A stretch of DNA of 64,000 nt from Desulfurococcaceae archaeon (lineage in GTDB: Archaea > Thermoproteota > Thermoprotei_A > Sulfolobales > Desulfurococcaceae). The stretch covers positions 62,001 through 126,000 of the forward strand of contig JAWBQJ010000001.1 in NCBI GenBank assembly GCA_038845865.1, given 5' to 3'. Both the position numbers and the translations under genes were made by a program. Shown here in pieces: positions 33,532 through 42,360 of this stretch. Below the pieces are notes generated by a model, which had not been told where the DNA came from, made no database searches, and saw only the letters and a list, made by a program, of their open reading frames with translations. Every line of letters starts with the position of its first letter. Within the stretch, counting starts at the first letter, position 1.

Positions 33532-34905
33532 TTACTCCATAGTTTTCTTTTCCACAACTAAAACGCCATCGGATTTCATGGAGACAACCACCACTCTCTC
33601 CCCCGCATTGATCTCCTTGCTGGATGTAGCCCTCCAATACTCACCTTCTATTTTAACGAAACCCACCTTCCCCGGCTTTATGTCTTCCACTACTATGCCT
33701 TCCTTCCCCTCCGGGGTGTACAATATTGGTTTCTTGCGCTTCACTTGAATCACTTTGAATAGTACTATGCCGAGAAATGTGCCCAGAGTTGTCGCCATTC
33801 CAAATATAAATGCCCTTAAAGCCATTAAGTACTCTCCTTGCGGCACTACACCGGTTGGTATATACATGGGTAACAGCGCGAAGCCGAGCGTTATCAGTAC
33901 AATACCGCTTATTCCAACTACGCCGAAACCTGGCAGTATAAAGAGCTCTACTGCTAGTAAAATAGCACCTAGCAGCATGAAGAACACCGATACCAAGTTG
34001 GGGTTTACTCCCGTGCCCACGAGTCCAAGTAGTATCAGCGCTACTGCGAGTGGGAGTACAACAAGCCTACCTGAGGCTAGGGCAAAGATGGCTGCCAGAA
34101 CACCTACACTTAGCAGGGCATTCGCCAAGTAGGCGTTAGATAGTAGTGACAAGAATCTAGACCTAACGCTACACGTATAGCCTTCAATGAAGCCTTCAGG
34201 CACCTCGAGACGGTACCTTACCCCTCTCTTTTCGATTACAAGCCCATTTAACCTCGAGATGAGCTCCTCGAAATTAGCAACTTCAAAGTCCCCGACTCCG
34301 AGCGAGGTAGCCGTAGAAGAGTCTACGACCTTTGCGTTGACAATGAAATCCATTATCAATGTAACATTGCGTCTTCTCGGCTCACTGTAAACTTTGGCTT
34401 TACCAATGATCGGCTCAAGTATTTTCGACTCATTTACAAACGTTACTTCTCCGGTAACAGGGTTCACCATTATGGGCTTCATTGCCCCTATAATTGACCC
34501 CCTTTGAAGCGCAATGATGTCTGCTGGGAGGATTATTAGCGTACCTGCGCTGAGAGCCTTATTTTCAACGTAAGCAACTGCTGGCACGTGAGAGTAGTAG
34601 ACTGCATCCCCCATGGCGAAAGCTGCATCGAGATATCCACCGTAAGAGTTAACCTTGTACAGTAGCATAGCACCTGCAGACTCCGCGTACTTAACAGCGT
34701 CAAGGAAGCACTCCGCCGCCCCGCTGTCAATGGTATCCCACGGAGGGGCTATCTCGACGACAACCGCCTTAGAAACCACCCTCTCCTCGCCGAAATCGCT
34801 AGAGGAGTATGTTAAAAAACCGAAGTTTGAGGCTAGCGTAAAACAGGCTAGAACGCTCAGAACCATGAAAGCCGATAGCACTACCGCTAAAAGAGGTATT
34901 TTCAC
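33532..34905 (-). CDS. NfeD-like membrane-bound ClpP-class serine protease
   Basis: A 457-residue protein with an N-terminal signal anchor (about 4-27), a ClpP/SppA-type protease domain with the nucleophile Ser119 in ALSAGTLI (the equivalent of Ser97 in Pyrococcus 1510-N), about five membrane helices (250-400), and an OB-fold NfeD C-terminal domain (about 410-455). In Pyrococcus the equivalent protease cuts the C-terminal end of p-stomatin. Here it overlaps the stomatin gene by 4 bases, the same partnership. The catalytic lysine is expected in the following helix and is plausible but not pinned down. Confidence 0.88.
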   Translation of the reverse strand: MKIPLLAVVLSAFMVLSVLACFTLASNFGFLTYSSSDFGEERVVSKAVVVEIAPPWDTIDSGAAECFLDAVKYAESAGAMLLYKVNSYGGYLDAAFAMGDAVYYSHVPAVAYVENKALSAGTLIILPADIIALQRGSIIGAMKPIMVNPVTGEVTFVNESKILEPIIGKAKVYSEPRRRNVTLIMDFIVNAKVVDSSTATSLGVGDFEVANFEELISRLNGLVIEKRGVRYRLEVPEGFIEGYTCSVRSRFLSLLSNAYLANALLSVGVLAAIFALASGRLVVLPLAVALILLGLVGTGVNPNLVSVFFMLLGAILLAVELFILPGFGVVGISGIVLITLGFALLPMYIPTGVVPQGEYLMALRAFIFGMATTLGTFLGIVLFKVIQVKRKKPILYTPEGKEGIVVEDIKPGKVGFVKIEGEYWRATSSKEINAGERVVVVSMKSDGVLVVEKKTME

Positions 34906-35702
34906 CCAGTACCACCGGTTCTCTTTTCATGCTCCTTTAGCGCCTTCTGAGCCGCCACAACTTCGCCGAAAAGTCTTCCACCTGCTTCTGTTACCACGAC
35001 GAGAGACTTTTCCCTCGCAACTTCGATCAGTGTTTGAAGCTCCCTGAGTCTCAGCGCAACGGGGTGCTCTTCGTAAAGTCTAGCAGCCTCCGTTAGTATC
35101 GTTGATGCTTGCTTCTCTCCTTCAGCCTCGATTATCCTAGCCCGCCTCCACCTCTCCGCTTCAGCCTGCTTGGCCATGGCCCGCTTCATTTCCTCCGGTA
35201 ATTCAACCGTCTTAATCGTTACAGCTGCAATTTTTATACCCCATGGAATGGTCATTTCGTCTAGAATCCCGGTTATCTTCTTATTTAGCTCGTCTCTTCT
35301 CTGTAAAAGATCATCGAGGTCGGCTTGCCCGAGAATGTCTCTTAAAACGGTCTGCGCTAGTAGACTCACGGCATAGTGGTAATTAGCTAGCCTGGTTACG
35401 GCAGCTATGGGGTCTATGACCCTGTAGTAGACAACAGCATCTACAGTCACGCTCACATTGTCTCGCGTAAGTATTTCTTGCTTTGGTACGTCAACTGTGA
35501 CCACCCTTAAGTCAACCTTGTTAACGGTGTCTACGAAAGGCATGACAAAGACGAGTCCAGGGCCGATCGCGCCACGTAGCCTTCCCAGCCTGAAAACCAC
35601 GAGCCTTTCGTACTCTTTGACGACTTTAATAGCGGACACCAGTATAGGCATGCCTATCAGTAAGACAACGAGTAGGAGTACTAATTGCCATAGCTCGGGC
35701 AA
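34902..35702 (-). CDS. p-stomatin (SPFH/band 7 protein)
   Basis: A 266-residue SPFH-family membrane protein: an N-terminal hydrophobic helix (about 4-25), an SPFH domain with VFRLGRLRGAIGPGLVFVMPF near 36-56, coiled coil (about 165-215) with QAEAERWRRARIIEAEGEKQA (read in part), and a short C-terminal tail. Stomatins form membrane-bound rings and are substrates of NfeD-type proteases. Overlap of 4 bases with the protease gene downstream indicates coupled translation. A TATA box on the minus strand lies near 35738-35750. Confidence 0.92.
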   Translation of the reverse strand: MPELWQLVLLLVVLLIGMPILVSAIKVVKEYERLVVFRLGRLRGAIGPGLVFVMPFVDTVNKVDLRVVTVDVPKQEILTRDNVSVTVDAVVYYRVIDPIAAVTRLANYHYAVSLLAQTVLRDILGQADLDDLLQRRDELNKKITGILDEMTIPWGIKIAAVTIKTVELPEEMKRAMAKQAEAERWRRARIIEAEGEKQASTILTEAARLYEEHPVALRLRELQTLIEVAREKSLVVVTEAGGRLFGEVVAAQKALKEHEKRTGGTG

Positions 35703-35737
35703 GTTTAACCCACCACTTGTAGATAACGTGAAACGCT

Positions 35738-35750
35738 GTTATATACGTAT
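35738..35750 (-). promoter_or_regulatory. TATA box of the stomatin-NfeD operon
   Basis: Read on the minus strand the region is TACGTATATAACA, a good archaeal TATA box about 40 bases before the stomatin ATG at 35702, giving a predicted leader of roughly 12-16 bases. Confidence 0.5.
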
Positions 35751-35916
35751 TACTTGTTACGTGCACACACATATACAGCACTCCTCGACACCAAGCACGG
35801 TGATAAAAACACGCAGAAGCCCCTAAGGGCACGTATTTCGTGGACCTTTGAGGAGAGTTAGGGCCTGGTGACGCTTTTAATTATCATCTACGTAAAGTAA
35901 CTGGTGTGGCGGGATC

Positions 35917-37236
35917 TTGAAAATTGATAGCGAACTCCGAGGTATTTTGAAAACAAGCTTACCATTAGTAGTTGTGGAGCTGGTTGCGAGCTTATATTCT
36001 CTCACCGACACGTACTTTGTTAGCGGGCTCGGTGCAGAGGCGCTTGCCGCGCTCGGAATATCGGGCTACATCATCATGCTCCTTCAGACGTTTAACACGC
36101 TCTTCGTAGTGCCTCTCATGGTTTTCACGTCGCAGTGTATTGGCGCAGGTAAACGCGATCTGGCCAGGCTAGTAACTGGTGAGGTGATTTTTCTCGGACT
36201 CGTTACGGTGATAGTGCTTTCTCTTGCATGGTTCTCCTTGGGGGATAAGATAGTAAAGCTTCAATCGGGTGCCAGCGGTCTTACATTCATGTACGCTACG
36301 AGCTACCTGCGCATAAGGATTGCTGGTTTTGTTGCCTTATACCTAACGATGTCGTTCGACTCCATGATCATAGCTTCGGGAGCCACGGTTTACTCCATGA
36401 TAGCGAATAGTGTGGGACTCGCACTAAACGCTGTATTAGATCCGCTAATGATCTACGGTTACTTCGGGCTACCTGCACTAGGTGTGAACGGCGCCGCCCT
36501 GGCGACAGTGGTATCTAATGCTGTTAGCATACCAATACAACTCTACTTCCTAAAGGGCCTGAAGCTAGTACCGCTATTCTCCATGCAGCCATCTACGTGG
36601 AGGAAGTCACTCGACCTAGGAATACCCGCCTTCATAGAAAGAGCAGTGTTTGCGCTAGGCAATAACGTATACGCGGGTATAATTGCAAGGCTAGGTAGCG
36701 TTGTAATGGCCGCACATAATATAGGTTTAAGGATTGAGAGCCTCATATACATGCCGGGTTTTGCATTCTCCATGACGGCATCCGCACTTGTAGGCAAGTA
36801 CGTGGGGTCTGGACAATTAAGTGAAGCTAAAAGAGCAGGGTGGAAAGCTATAGTTCTTGGCACACTCGTTGTGGGCGTTCTAGGCGTCATAGTAGGTCTA
36901 ACTGGTTACTACCTCGCGCAGCCCTTCTCACCGAGTGAAGAGATCAGAAAACTAGCTTCGCTGTACCTAGCACTAGCAGGGTTCAGCGAGTTCGGCCTAG
37001 GTGCGGCAATGATCACTAGCGGGGCTTTCCGCGGAGCGGGCAATACACGCATACCAATGCTCGTTAACGTATCTTCCCTGCTCCTAATTAGAATAACCCT
37101 ATCGCTACTTCTTGCAGGGCCTCTGGGAGCACTAGGACCCTGGTTAGCGATGTTCATAGACGTCTACGTAAGGGGCGCAGGGCTACTTACCCTCTACAAA
37201 TGTACATTCGAAAAGCTCGCAAAGAAAATTGTTTAA
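35917..37236 (+). CDS. MATE family efflux transporter
   Basis: A 439-residue protein with about twelve membrane helices in two homologous halves, fitting the MATE (MatE/NorM) fold. Typical short motifs are TDTYFVSGLGAEALAALG (near 27-44) and a second copy of the internal motif near 245-265. MATE pumps exchange cations or drugs for Na+ or H+. The start is TTG at 35917, 26-35 bases after the A/T-rich tract at 35875-35885. No operon partner. Substrate unknown. Confidence 0.88.
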   Translation: MKIDSELRGILKTSLPLVVVELVASLYSLTDTYFVSGLGAEALAALGISGYIIMLLQTFNTLFVVPLMVFTSQCIGAGKRDLARLVTGEVIFLGLVTVIVLSLAWFSLGDKIVKLQSGASGLTFMYATSYLRIRIAGFVALYLTMSFDSMIIASGATVYSMIANSVGLALNAVLDPLMIYGYFGLPALGVNGAALATVVSNAVSIPIQLYFLKGLKLVPLFSMQPSTWRKSLDLGIPAFIERAVFALGNNVYAGIIARLGSVVMAAHNIGLRIESLIYMPGFAFSMTASALVGKYVGSGQLSEAKRAGWKAIVLGTLVVGVLGVIVGLTGYYLAQPFSPSEEIRKLASLYLALAGFSEFGLGAAMITSGAFRGAGNTRIPMLVNVSSLLLIRITLSLLLAGPLGALGPWLAMFIDVYVRGAGLLTLYKCTFEKLAKKIV

Positions 37237-37338
37237 TTCCATTAATTCCATAGCAGTAGCCTTCCGTAGCGACATTGCACTGAATTTATAGGCGTGTAGC
37301 AGATATTAAAGAGATAGTGCACTCGAGCAGGGGTTCGT

Positions 37339-38466
37339 ATGGGGCTTCTACGCAGTTCACGCACAATACTGTTCGCCGTGCTGGTAGCTCAACTAATACT
37401 TCTGGGCTTGTTAACGCAACTCGTCGTAGTCGGTAGCGGAGACTGCCTATCAACCACTTTCTTCTACGTTTACGGCTCTACTCAGTGTCCTTATTGCAGG
37501 TCCCTTGACGCCTTCTTCAACCAGAGCTTCCCAGAAAAACACTACTTCTGCCCGGTGAACCTTGACGAGAAGTGCTATAAGGAGTACGAGGTGCTTGTAA
37601 CGTCCATAACGGGGAGAGATGCTGTACCTCAAACACTGGTTTTAAGGAATGAGTCGGGGAGACTTGTAGCAACGGCAATAGTTATTGGGGCCGTGATGGA
37701 GCAGTCCTTCTGGGAGCAACTGGCGTGCGGTAAGCCGGTTAACGAGATACCCATATATAGCGGTGTAAAGCAAGTTGCATCCGCACCAGCTAATAGCGTT
37801 ATCAACTTCATTGACACGATAAGTGGTTTAAGCTATAGTTATAGTAAACCGGGAATCAGTGGCACATCCACTACAGTCAATACTGAAGGATGCCTTTCAA
37901 ACGTGTTATTTTACATGTATGGCCAGACTACTTGTCCTCACTGTAGTAGCCAGGATAATTTCTTCAAACAATACTTCCCCCACAATTACTTCTACTGCCC
38001 GATAGATAAGTACCGGGAATGCTACGATGCCGCTTCGCGGTTTGTCTCATTTTTGGCAAGTAAAGGTGTGCCTTTAGATATTGCTAGAAGCATACCCCAA
38101 ATTGTAGCCTTAAAAAACGACACGGATTCACCTTCAATACTCGCAGTAGTGGTTGGCGAGCTCAGGGAGAGGTCCTTCTGGCTACAACTAGCGTGCTCTG
38201 CGCCTAGTACCGTGATCCCCGTATACGTAAGCACTGGTTCAAGTGGGTCTCCAATAGCGATGATAGATGTTAATACAATGAACCATTCCGGATTAATCAA
38301 TAATTACATAGTGTTTCCAACAACCCACAGCGAGGCGCTAAACTCACAGACCTTGGGAGTTATAGTTGTGGTTACCGTGCTCACCGTGACGCTTGGAGGT
38401 TACACGATCTACGCGCGTACTCGTAGGCGCGTGAAAAGGCCGGCTTCTAGTAGAAGGGGTTCCTGA
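37339..38466 (+). CDS. Membrane-anchored protein with two thioredoxin-like modules
   Basis: A 375-residue exported protein. Residues 8-32 form a membrane anchor or signal; residues 337-360 form a C-terminal helix followed by a basic tail. In between are two repeats of a thioredoxin-like module, residues 36-140 and 185-297. Each has a CPYC or CPHC redox motif (C50/C53; C199/C202), a cis-proline-type loop (VPQTL, IPQIV) and four further cysteines. The first five cysteines are spaced identically (C36, C50, C53, C71, C79 against C185, C199, C202, C220, C228, offset 149), and a last one follows at C130 and C286. The likely role is disulfide formation or isomerisation on the outer face. Confidence 0.75.
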   Translation: MGLLRSSRTILFAVLVAQLILLGLLTQLVVVGSGDCLSTTFFYVYGSTQCPYCRSLDAFFNQSFPEKHYFCPVNLDEKCYKEYEVLVTSITGRDAVPQTLVLRNESGRLVATAIVIGAVMEQSFWEQLACGKPVNEIPIYSGVKQVASAPANSVINFIDTISGLSYSYSKPGISGTSTTVNTEGCLSNVLFYMYGQTTCPHCSSQDNFFKQYFPHNYFYCPIDKYRECYDAASRFVSFLASKGVPLDIARSIPQIVALKNDTDSPSILAVVVGELRERSFWLQLACSAPSTVIPVYVSTGSSGSPIAMIDVNTMNHSGLINNYIVFPTTHSEALNSQTLGVIVVVTVLTVTLGGYTIYARTRRRVKRPASSRRGS

Positions 38467-38552
38467 AATTTGCCTAGAGGATCACCTCATCTATATGAGT
38501 CATCACTACTTAGCGTCCTCTCTGAAGTTTTTAAGATAAGCTGTAATATTCA

Positions 38553-39200
38553 GTGATGAGAAGGTGGGTTTACGTGAGCACAAAGGATACTGTGAGGAAG
38601 GCCCTTGCAAAGGTAATACTATACGCGGTACTAGTAGCGGTTATAATGGGCGTATTACAGTGGTTCTTCTCGCAGGGACTAGATTTAATAGTGGTGTACA
38701 CCAAGCTCGAAGGGCTATTAGTGGCTAAGGACTACGCGGTGTACGTTTACATCATTGTGCTACTAGTGCTTGGCTGGTTAGTGGTAAACGCTATTGCATC
38801 AATGTTCTACACCATGCTGAAACCAAAATACGGGTCTCAAACAGCTGTGGCCGTTAAGAGCATGATCAGCATATTAGGGCTCGGCGCGCTTCTAGCCGGC
38901 ATCGCCGGTGGAGTGGCCGGTGGCGCGGCAGGGGTGGCGTTAGGTGGATTTATAGGATTAGTCATAGGGTTTGCCACGCAACAGGTGCTCGGCCAAGCGG
39001 TGGCGGGAATGTTCATCCTACTAGCGAGGCCCTTTAAGATCGGCGACTTGATAGACATTGCTGGCGAGAGTGAAGTTCAAGTAAGGGACATCACCACGTT
39101 ATTCACCACGGTAAGCAGGAAAGACGGATTAGATGTTCTAATACCTAACTCTGCGATTATTGGCCAGAAAATAGTGATTAGGCGGCGCAGTGAGAAGTAG
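38553..39200 (+). CDS. mscS: Short MscS-family mechanosensitive channel
   Basis: A 215-residue channel protein. Two hydrophobic helices (about 18-38, 47-75) precede a Gly/Ala-rich pore-lining segment (about 105-160), ending in the MscS motif FATQQVLGQAVAGMFIL and RPFKIGD, then the beta domain to residue 213 (VLIPNSAIIG). The C-terminal alpha/beta domain of the classical protein is absent. These channels open on membrane tension to release osmolytes. GTG at 38553 or ATG at 38556 could be the start, after a TATA-like stretch at 38528-38536. Confidence 0.88.
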   Translation: MMRRWVYVSTKDTVRKALAKVILYAVLVAVIMGVLQWFFSQGLDLIVVYTKLEGLLVAKDYAVYVYIIVLLVLGWLVVNAIASMFYTMLKPKYGSQTAVAVKSMISILGLGALLAGIAGGVAGGAAGVALGGFIGLVIGFATQQVLGQAVAGMFILLARPFKIGDLIDIAGESEVQVRDITTLFTTVSRKDGLDVLIPNSAIIGQKIVIRRRSEK

Positions 39201-39315
39201 CTTAGACATGTAATTACCTGTCTATTAGCCTGCTTCCCCCGTTCAGCCCTTCTCCATATTAACCCTTCTTTTAATTCAGTGTTCAAGAAGACCTAGACAG
39301 CAAAGGTGGTTACCG

Positions 39316-40701
39316 GTGAGTGCTAATAGCTTATCTGAGAAGCTCATTGAACTCTTAAGTGCAGGTAGGTTGAGCGAGACCGTTGAACTACTAAGGTCGC
39401 TTCCATCACACGAGGTGGTAGAAGCCCTGCTAAGGCTAAGCAGCGGGGACAGGACTCGATTATTGACCGTACTAGACCTCGATACGATCTCAGAAGAGCT
39501 CGCCAAGCTACCCGTGGAAATAATTCACGAAATCGCACGTGTCAAGGGCTTAGACGACATAGTAAAGGTTATTAAAAAGCTCCCAGTAGATGAAATAGCT
39601 GACATCGTCGCTAAATTGCCGCACAAAATGAGGATTGAAGTCCTAAGGTCTATACCCGGCGATCTCGCGCAAACCGTTGCTAAGCTTGCAAAGTTCCCTC
39701 CTGAAAGTGTTGGCGGTGTGATGACAACCATGGTACCCGTCTTTAGCGGCGACCTAGCGGTTGGTAACGCCATTGAGGAGTACATACATAAGTCTAAACA
39801 GGGGCTTTACGAGAGTAGCCACTACGTTTACGTAGTCGACCACGACGGTAAATTAATAGGTTATACTGATGTGAAGACCCTGCTTACAAAGCCACGAGAT
39901 ACTAAGCTTTCTAAATGCACTCTACCGGTTAAGGTGACTGTAACGCCTTTTGACGACCGCGAAGTCGCCGCTAAGGTTGCCATAAACTATGACTTGATGG
40001 AAGTCCCCGTTGTAGACTTCGATGGGAGGTTTATGGGCATAGTCACGCTAGACGACCTACTTGACGTTGTCGTGAGCGAGTACTCGGAAGACCTGCTAAA
40101 GTACGCCGGTTTCGTTGAAGCAGTTAAGGGAAGTTACGTCACCGAAAACCCACTCAAGCTTGCACTTAAACGAGTTCCAGTACTCATCTACCTGTACCTA
40201 GTAAACACTATTACAGGCAGTGTAGTGGCGTCCTTTACTACCGTAATCGAAAGGGTTGCCGTGTTGGCTGCCTTCATGCCGATGTTGGCGGATAACTCCG
40301 GTAACATTGGTGCGCAGGCATCGGCGCTTGTACTAAGAGGCCTTGTAACCGGCGAAATAAGGCTCTCTAGAAGGGACTTAGCCATGTTACTCATAAAGGA
40401 GTTTACGGCAACTACGGTAATGATTACCATACTAGCGCCGATAGCATTCGCTATAGGGTTTTTAATACCCTTCCTAGCGGTTGGAGGGCTGTTCAGCGCG
40501 ATTAGAGTGGCTAGTGTGGTCGCGATTGCACTAGTAGTATCCTGTTACGTAGCAGATGTTGTGGGAGCGTTTCTTCCAGTAGTATTGGCGAAGCTTAGAA
40601 TAGACCCGGCCACAGCGTCAGCTCCACTCGTTACCAGCATAGCAGATATAATAACGGTAACGGTGTACTTCATGACAGCTGCTCTACTGTTCATGGTTTA
40701 A
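39316..40701 (+). CDS. mgtE: MgtE-type magnesium transporter
   Basis: A 461-residue Mg2+ channel. A helical MgtE N-domain (about 1-130) with repeated short helices is followed by a CBS-pair (about 140-250; EVPVVDFDGRFMGIVTLDDLL is the second half), then five membrane helices (about 290-460). The first membrane motif, MPMLADNSGNIGAQASAL near 322-339, is the MgtE signature in the pore. The CBS/N domains sense cytosolic Mg2+ and close the pore. The start is GTG at 39316, with GGTG-type sequence just upstream. No riboswitch was recognised in the 115-base leader. Confidence 0.95.
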   Translation: MSANSLSEKLIELLSAGRLSETVELLRSLPSHEVVEALLRLSSGDRTRLLTVLDLDTISEELAKLPVEIIHEIARVKGLDDIVKVIKKLPVDEIADIVAKLPHKMRIEVLRSIPGDLAQTVAKLAKFPPESVGGVMTTMVPVFSGDLAVGNAIEEYIHKSKQGLYESSHYVYVVDHDGKLIGYTDVKTLLTKPRDTKLSKCTLPVKVTVTPFDDREVAAKVAINYDLMEVPVVDFDGRFMGIVTLDDLLDVVVSEYSEDLLKYAGFVEAVKGSYVTENPLKLALKRVPVLIYLYLVNTITGSVVASFTTVIERVAVLAAFMPMLADNSGNIGAQASALVLRGLVTGEIRLSRRDLAMLLIKEFTATTVMITILAPIAFAIGFLIPFLAVGGLFSAIRVASVVAIALVVSCYVADVVGAFLPVVLAKLRIDPATASAPLVTSIADIITVTVYFMTAALLFMV

Positions 40702-41028
40702 TGGCCTGAATATAGACTGTAAATAAACATTAACAAGGAAGGTGGTGCACCGCTCGCCCTGAATGTTTACCCCGGGGACCTCCACCACCCAGCACCCCCC
40801 GAAAACACTGAGAAAAATGCCCTTCAACTTGTGTAGCTCTATTTTGGGGCCGAGCAGGGAACGTCATTATGGTACTGTAACTAAGTGGTTAATAGAAGTG
40901 TGCGGCTCTTCCGGAGATGTCGTGATCAGTCAAGGCCGATCATATCACCAGTCAATGCCACCTGGGCTCATCACCACGATTATTGAGTATCTCTTAAACT
41001 AACTAATAAAACATAGTATATTTGGTCT
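40702..41028. other. 327-base gap, GC-rich hairpin near its start
   Basis: No convincing gene. At 40741-40789 a hairpin may form between GGTGGT (40741-40746) and ACCACC (40784-40789) in a C-rich context. An open frame of 79 codons (40763-41002) exists but has codon use unlike the neighbours (CGT/CGA arginines) and no visible fold; I treat it as doubtful. The final 30 bases are A/T-rich and may hold the mre11 promoter. Confidence 0.3.
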
Positions 41029-42360
41029 ATGCAAGCCCATATCTATATATTTCCCATTAAGGCGTATTTGTGCTTGGGGACGCGCACTTTGCAGATTATT
41101 CATACAAGCGACCTTCACCTCGTACCGGAGATGTTTGAAAATACTCCGGTGGAAGAGGCATTTTATAACGTGTTTGGTGAGATAGCCGAGAAAACCATTG
41201 AGAGTGGAGTTAAGTACCTGCTTATCGCTGGGGACATGTTTGATAAGCCTAGTCCGCCCCTCGGTATTGTGATGAAGGCTGTTAGTGTTCTAAGGAGATT
41301 ACGTGAGAACGGTGTTAGGGTCGTAGTAGTGCCGGGCAACCACGACGTATCCCGCAGTAGGCCCGGCGTTTTAAACTTACTAGCAGAAGCCGGTTTAATT
41401 CATCTACTTGAATTTTCCGAGGAAATGGGCTGGCTACTATTAAATCCACTCGTATTCGAGGACGATAAGCTAGTTCTCTACGGCATACCCGGTTTTCCGG
41501 GAGGCGGTTCGCGCGAAGTGAGGTTCTTGAAGCAGGGACTCGTAAAGTTCAAGAACTTATCCACTTACAAGAACTACAACGTAGTCGTACTAGCTCACAT
41601 TAACACGAAGTTCGCTGGTTATGACCCCTCAAGGTATTATAACAGATATGGTAAGCTATACCTGGAATATGAGGATCTATTACGCCGATTTCCTGGAAAT
41701 ACCATTTACGTTGCTCTGGGTCACATTCACCTCCCTATACCACTAGACACGGCTTTCAGGAGTAACATTGCATATCCCGGTGCACCGATCGGGATGAACG
41801 TAGGGGATTTACTAGAAACAGCCGAGCTCGAGAAGCTCGGGGCCTTTAGGCGCTCACTCCTAGTGGATACTTCAAGTACGCTGCCACTAGTAAAGTCTAT
41901 TCGGCTTGAATCAGCCCTCTCAGTACTTCACGAAAACGTTACAGTGAAAGGTATTGACGAGCTAAAGGATCGACTGGCCGAGCTTGTAGGCAGAGCTGAG
42001 GGATCAGGATATACTGCTTTGATCGTAGACGTTAATGGCATGGATAGGCTTAATAGCGAGATAGAGGCCTTTAGGAGGGACCTCATGAAGAAGAAAAACG
42101 TATATATCAAGCTAAGACTCGTAGATGCCGTGAAGGCCCTTCCCATACCGGTAGTAACTATAAATGCGCAAGCACGCCAGGACCTTTCAATACCCGAAAT
42201 CGAGCTCAACGTCTTGAAGGAATTTATCTCTAAGCATAGACTAAATATGACGGCTGACAAGCTTAAGCGAATTATAGACCTCCTGGGTAGCCCGTATGAT
42301 GTGTCTCCCGAGAGGCTTCTAGAGGAGGTCATTAAGGAACTAGGTGAACTTAAAAGTTGA
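41029..42360 (+). CDS. mre11: Mre11 nuclease (DNA double-strand break repair)
   Basis: A 443-residue open frame for the calcineurin-like exo/endonuclease of the Mre11-Rad50 complex. Metal motifs are HTSDLHL (about 25-31), GDMF (66-69), GNHD (near 103-106) and GHIH (near 233-236). The family normally begins at the strand just before HTSDLHL, so the first about 20 residues are probably not translated; a TATA-like CTATATATTT at 41043-41052 and TTG codons at 41074 and 41089 favour a downstream start. The gene opens the four-gene resection operon; its stop overlaps the nurA start (TTGA). Confidence 0.92.
   Translation: MQAHIYIFPIKAYLCLGTRTLQIIHTSDLHLVPEMFENTPVEEAFYNVFGEIAEKTIESGVKYLLIAGDMFDKPSPPLGIVMKAVSVLRRLRENGVRVVVVPGNHDVSRSRPGVLNLLAEAGLIHLLEFSEEMGWLLLNPLVFEDDKLVLYGIPGFPGGGSREVRFLKQGLVKFKNLSTYKNYNVVVLAHINTKFAGYDPSRYYNRYGKLYLEYEDLLRRFPGNTIYVALGHIHLPIPLDTAFRSNIAYPGAPIGMNVGDLLETAELEKLGAFRRSLLVDTSSTLPLVKSIRLESALSVLHENVTVKGIDELKDRLAELVGRAEGSGYTALIVDVNGMDRLNSEIEAFRRDLMKKKNVYIKLRLVDAVKALPIPVVTINAQARQDLSIPEIELNVLKEFISKHRLNMTADKLKRIIDLLGSPYDVSPERLLEEVIKELGELKS

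Noticed and set aside
39201-39315. Magnesium riboswitch in the mgtE leader
   Set aside because: The spacer has no visible M-box-like structure, and such riboswitches are not expected in crenarchaea.
40763-41002. 79-codon frame in the mgtE-mre11 gap
   Set aside because: Codon use is unlike the neighbours, the N-terminal part is proline/threonine-rich, and there is no ribosome-binding site or promoter in the right place.
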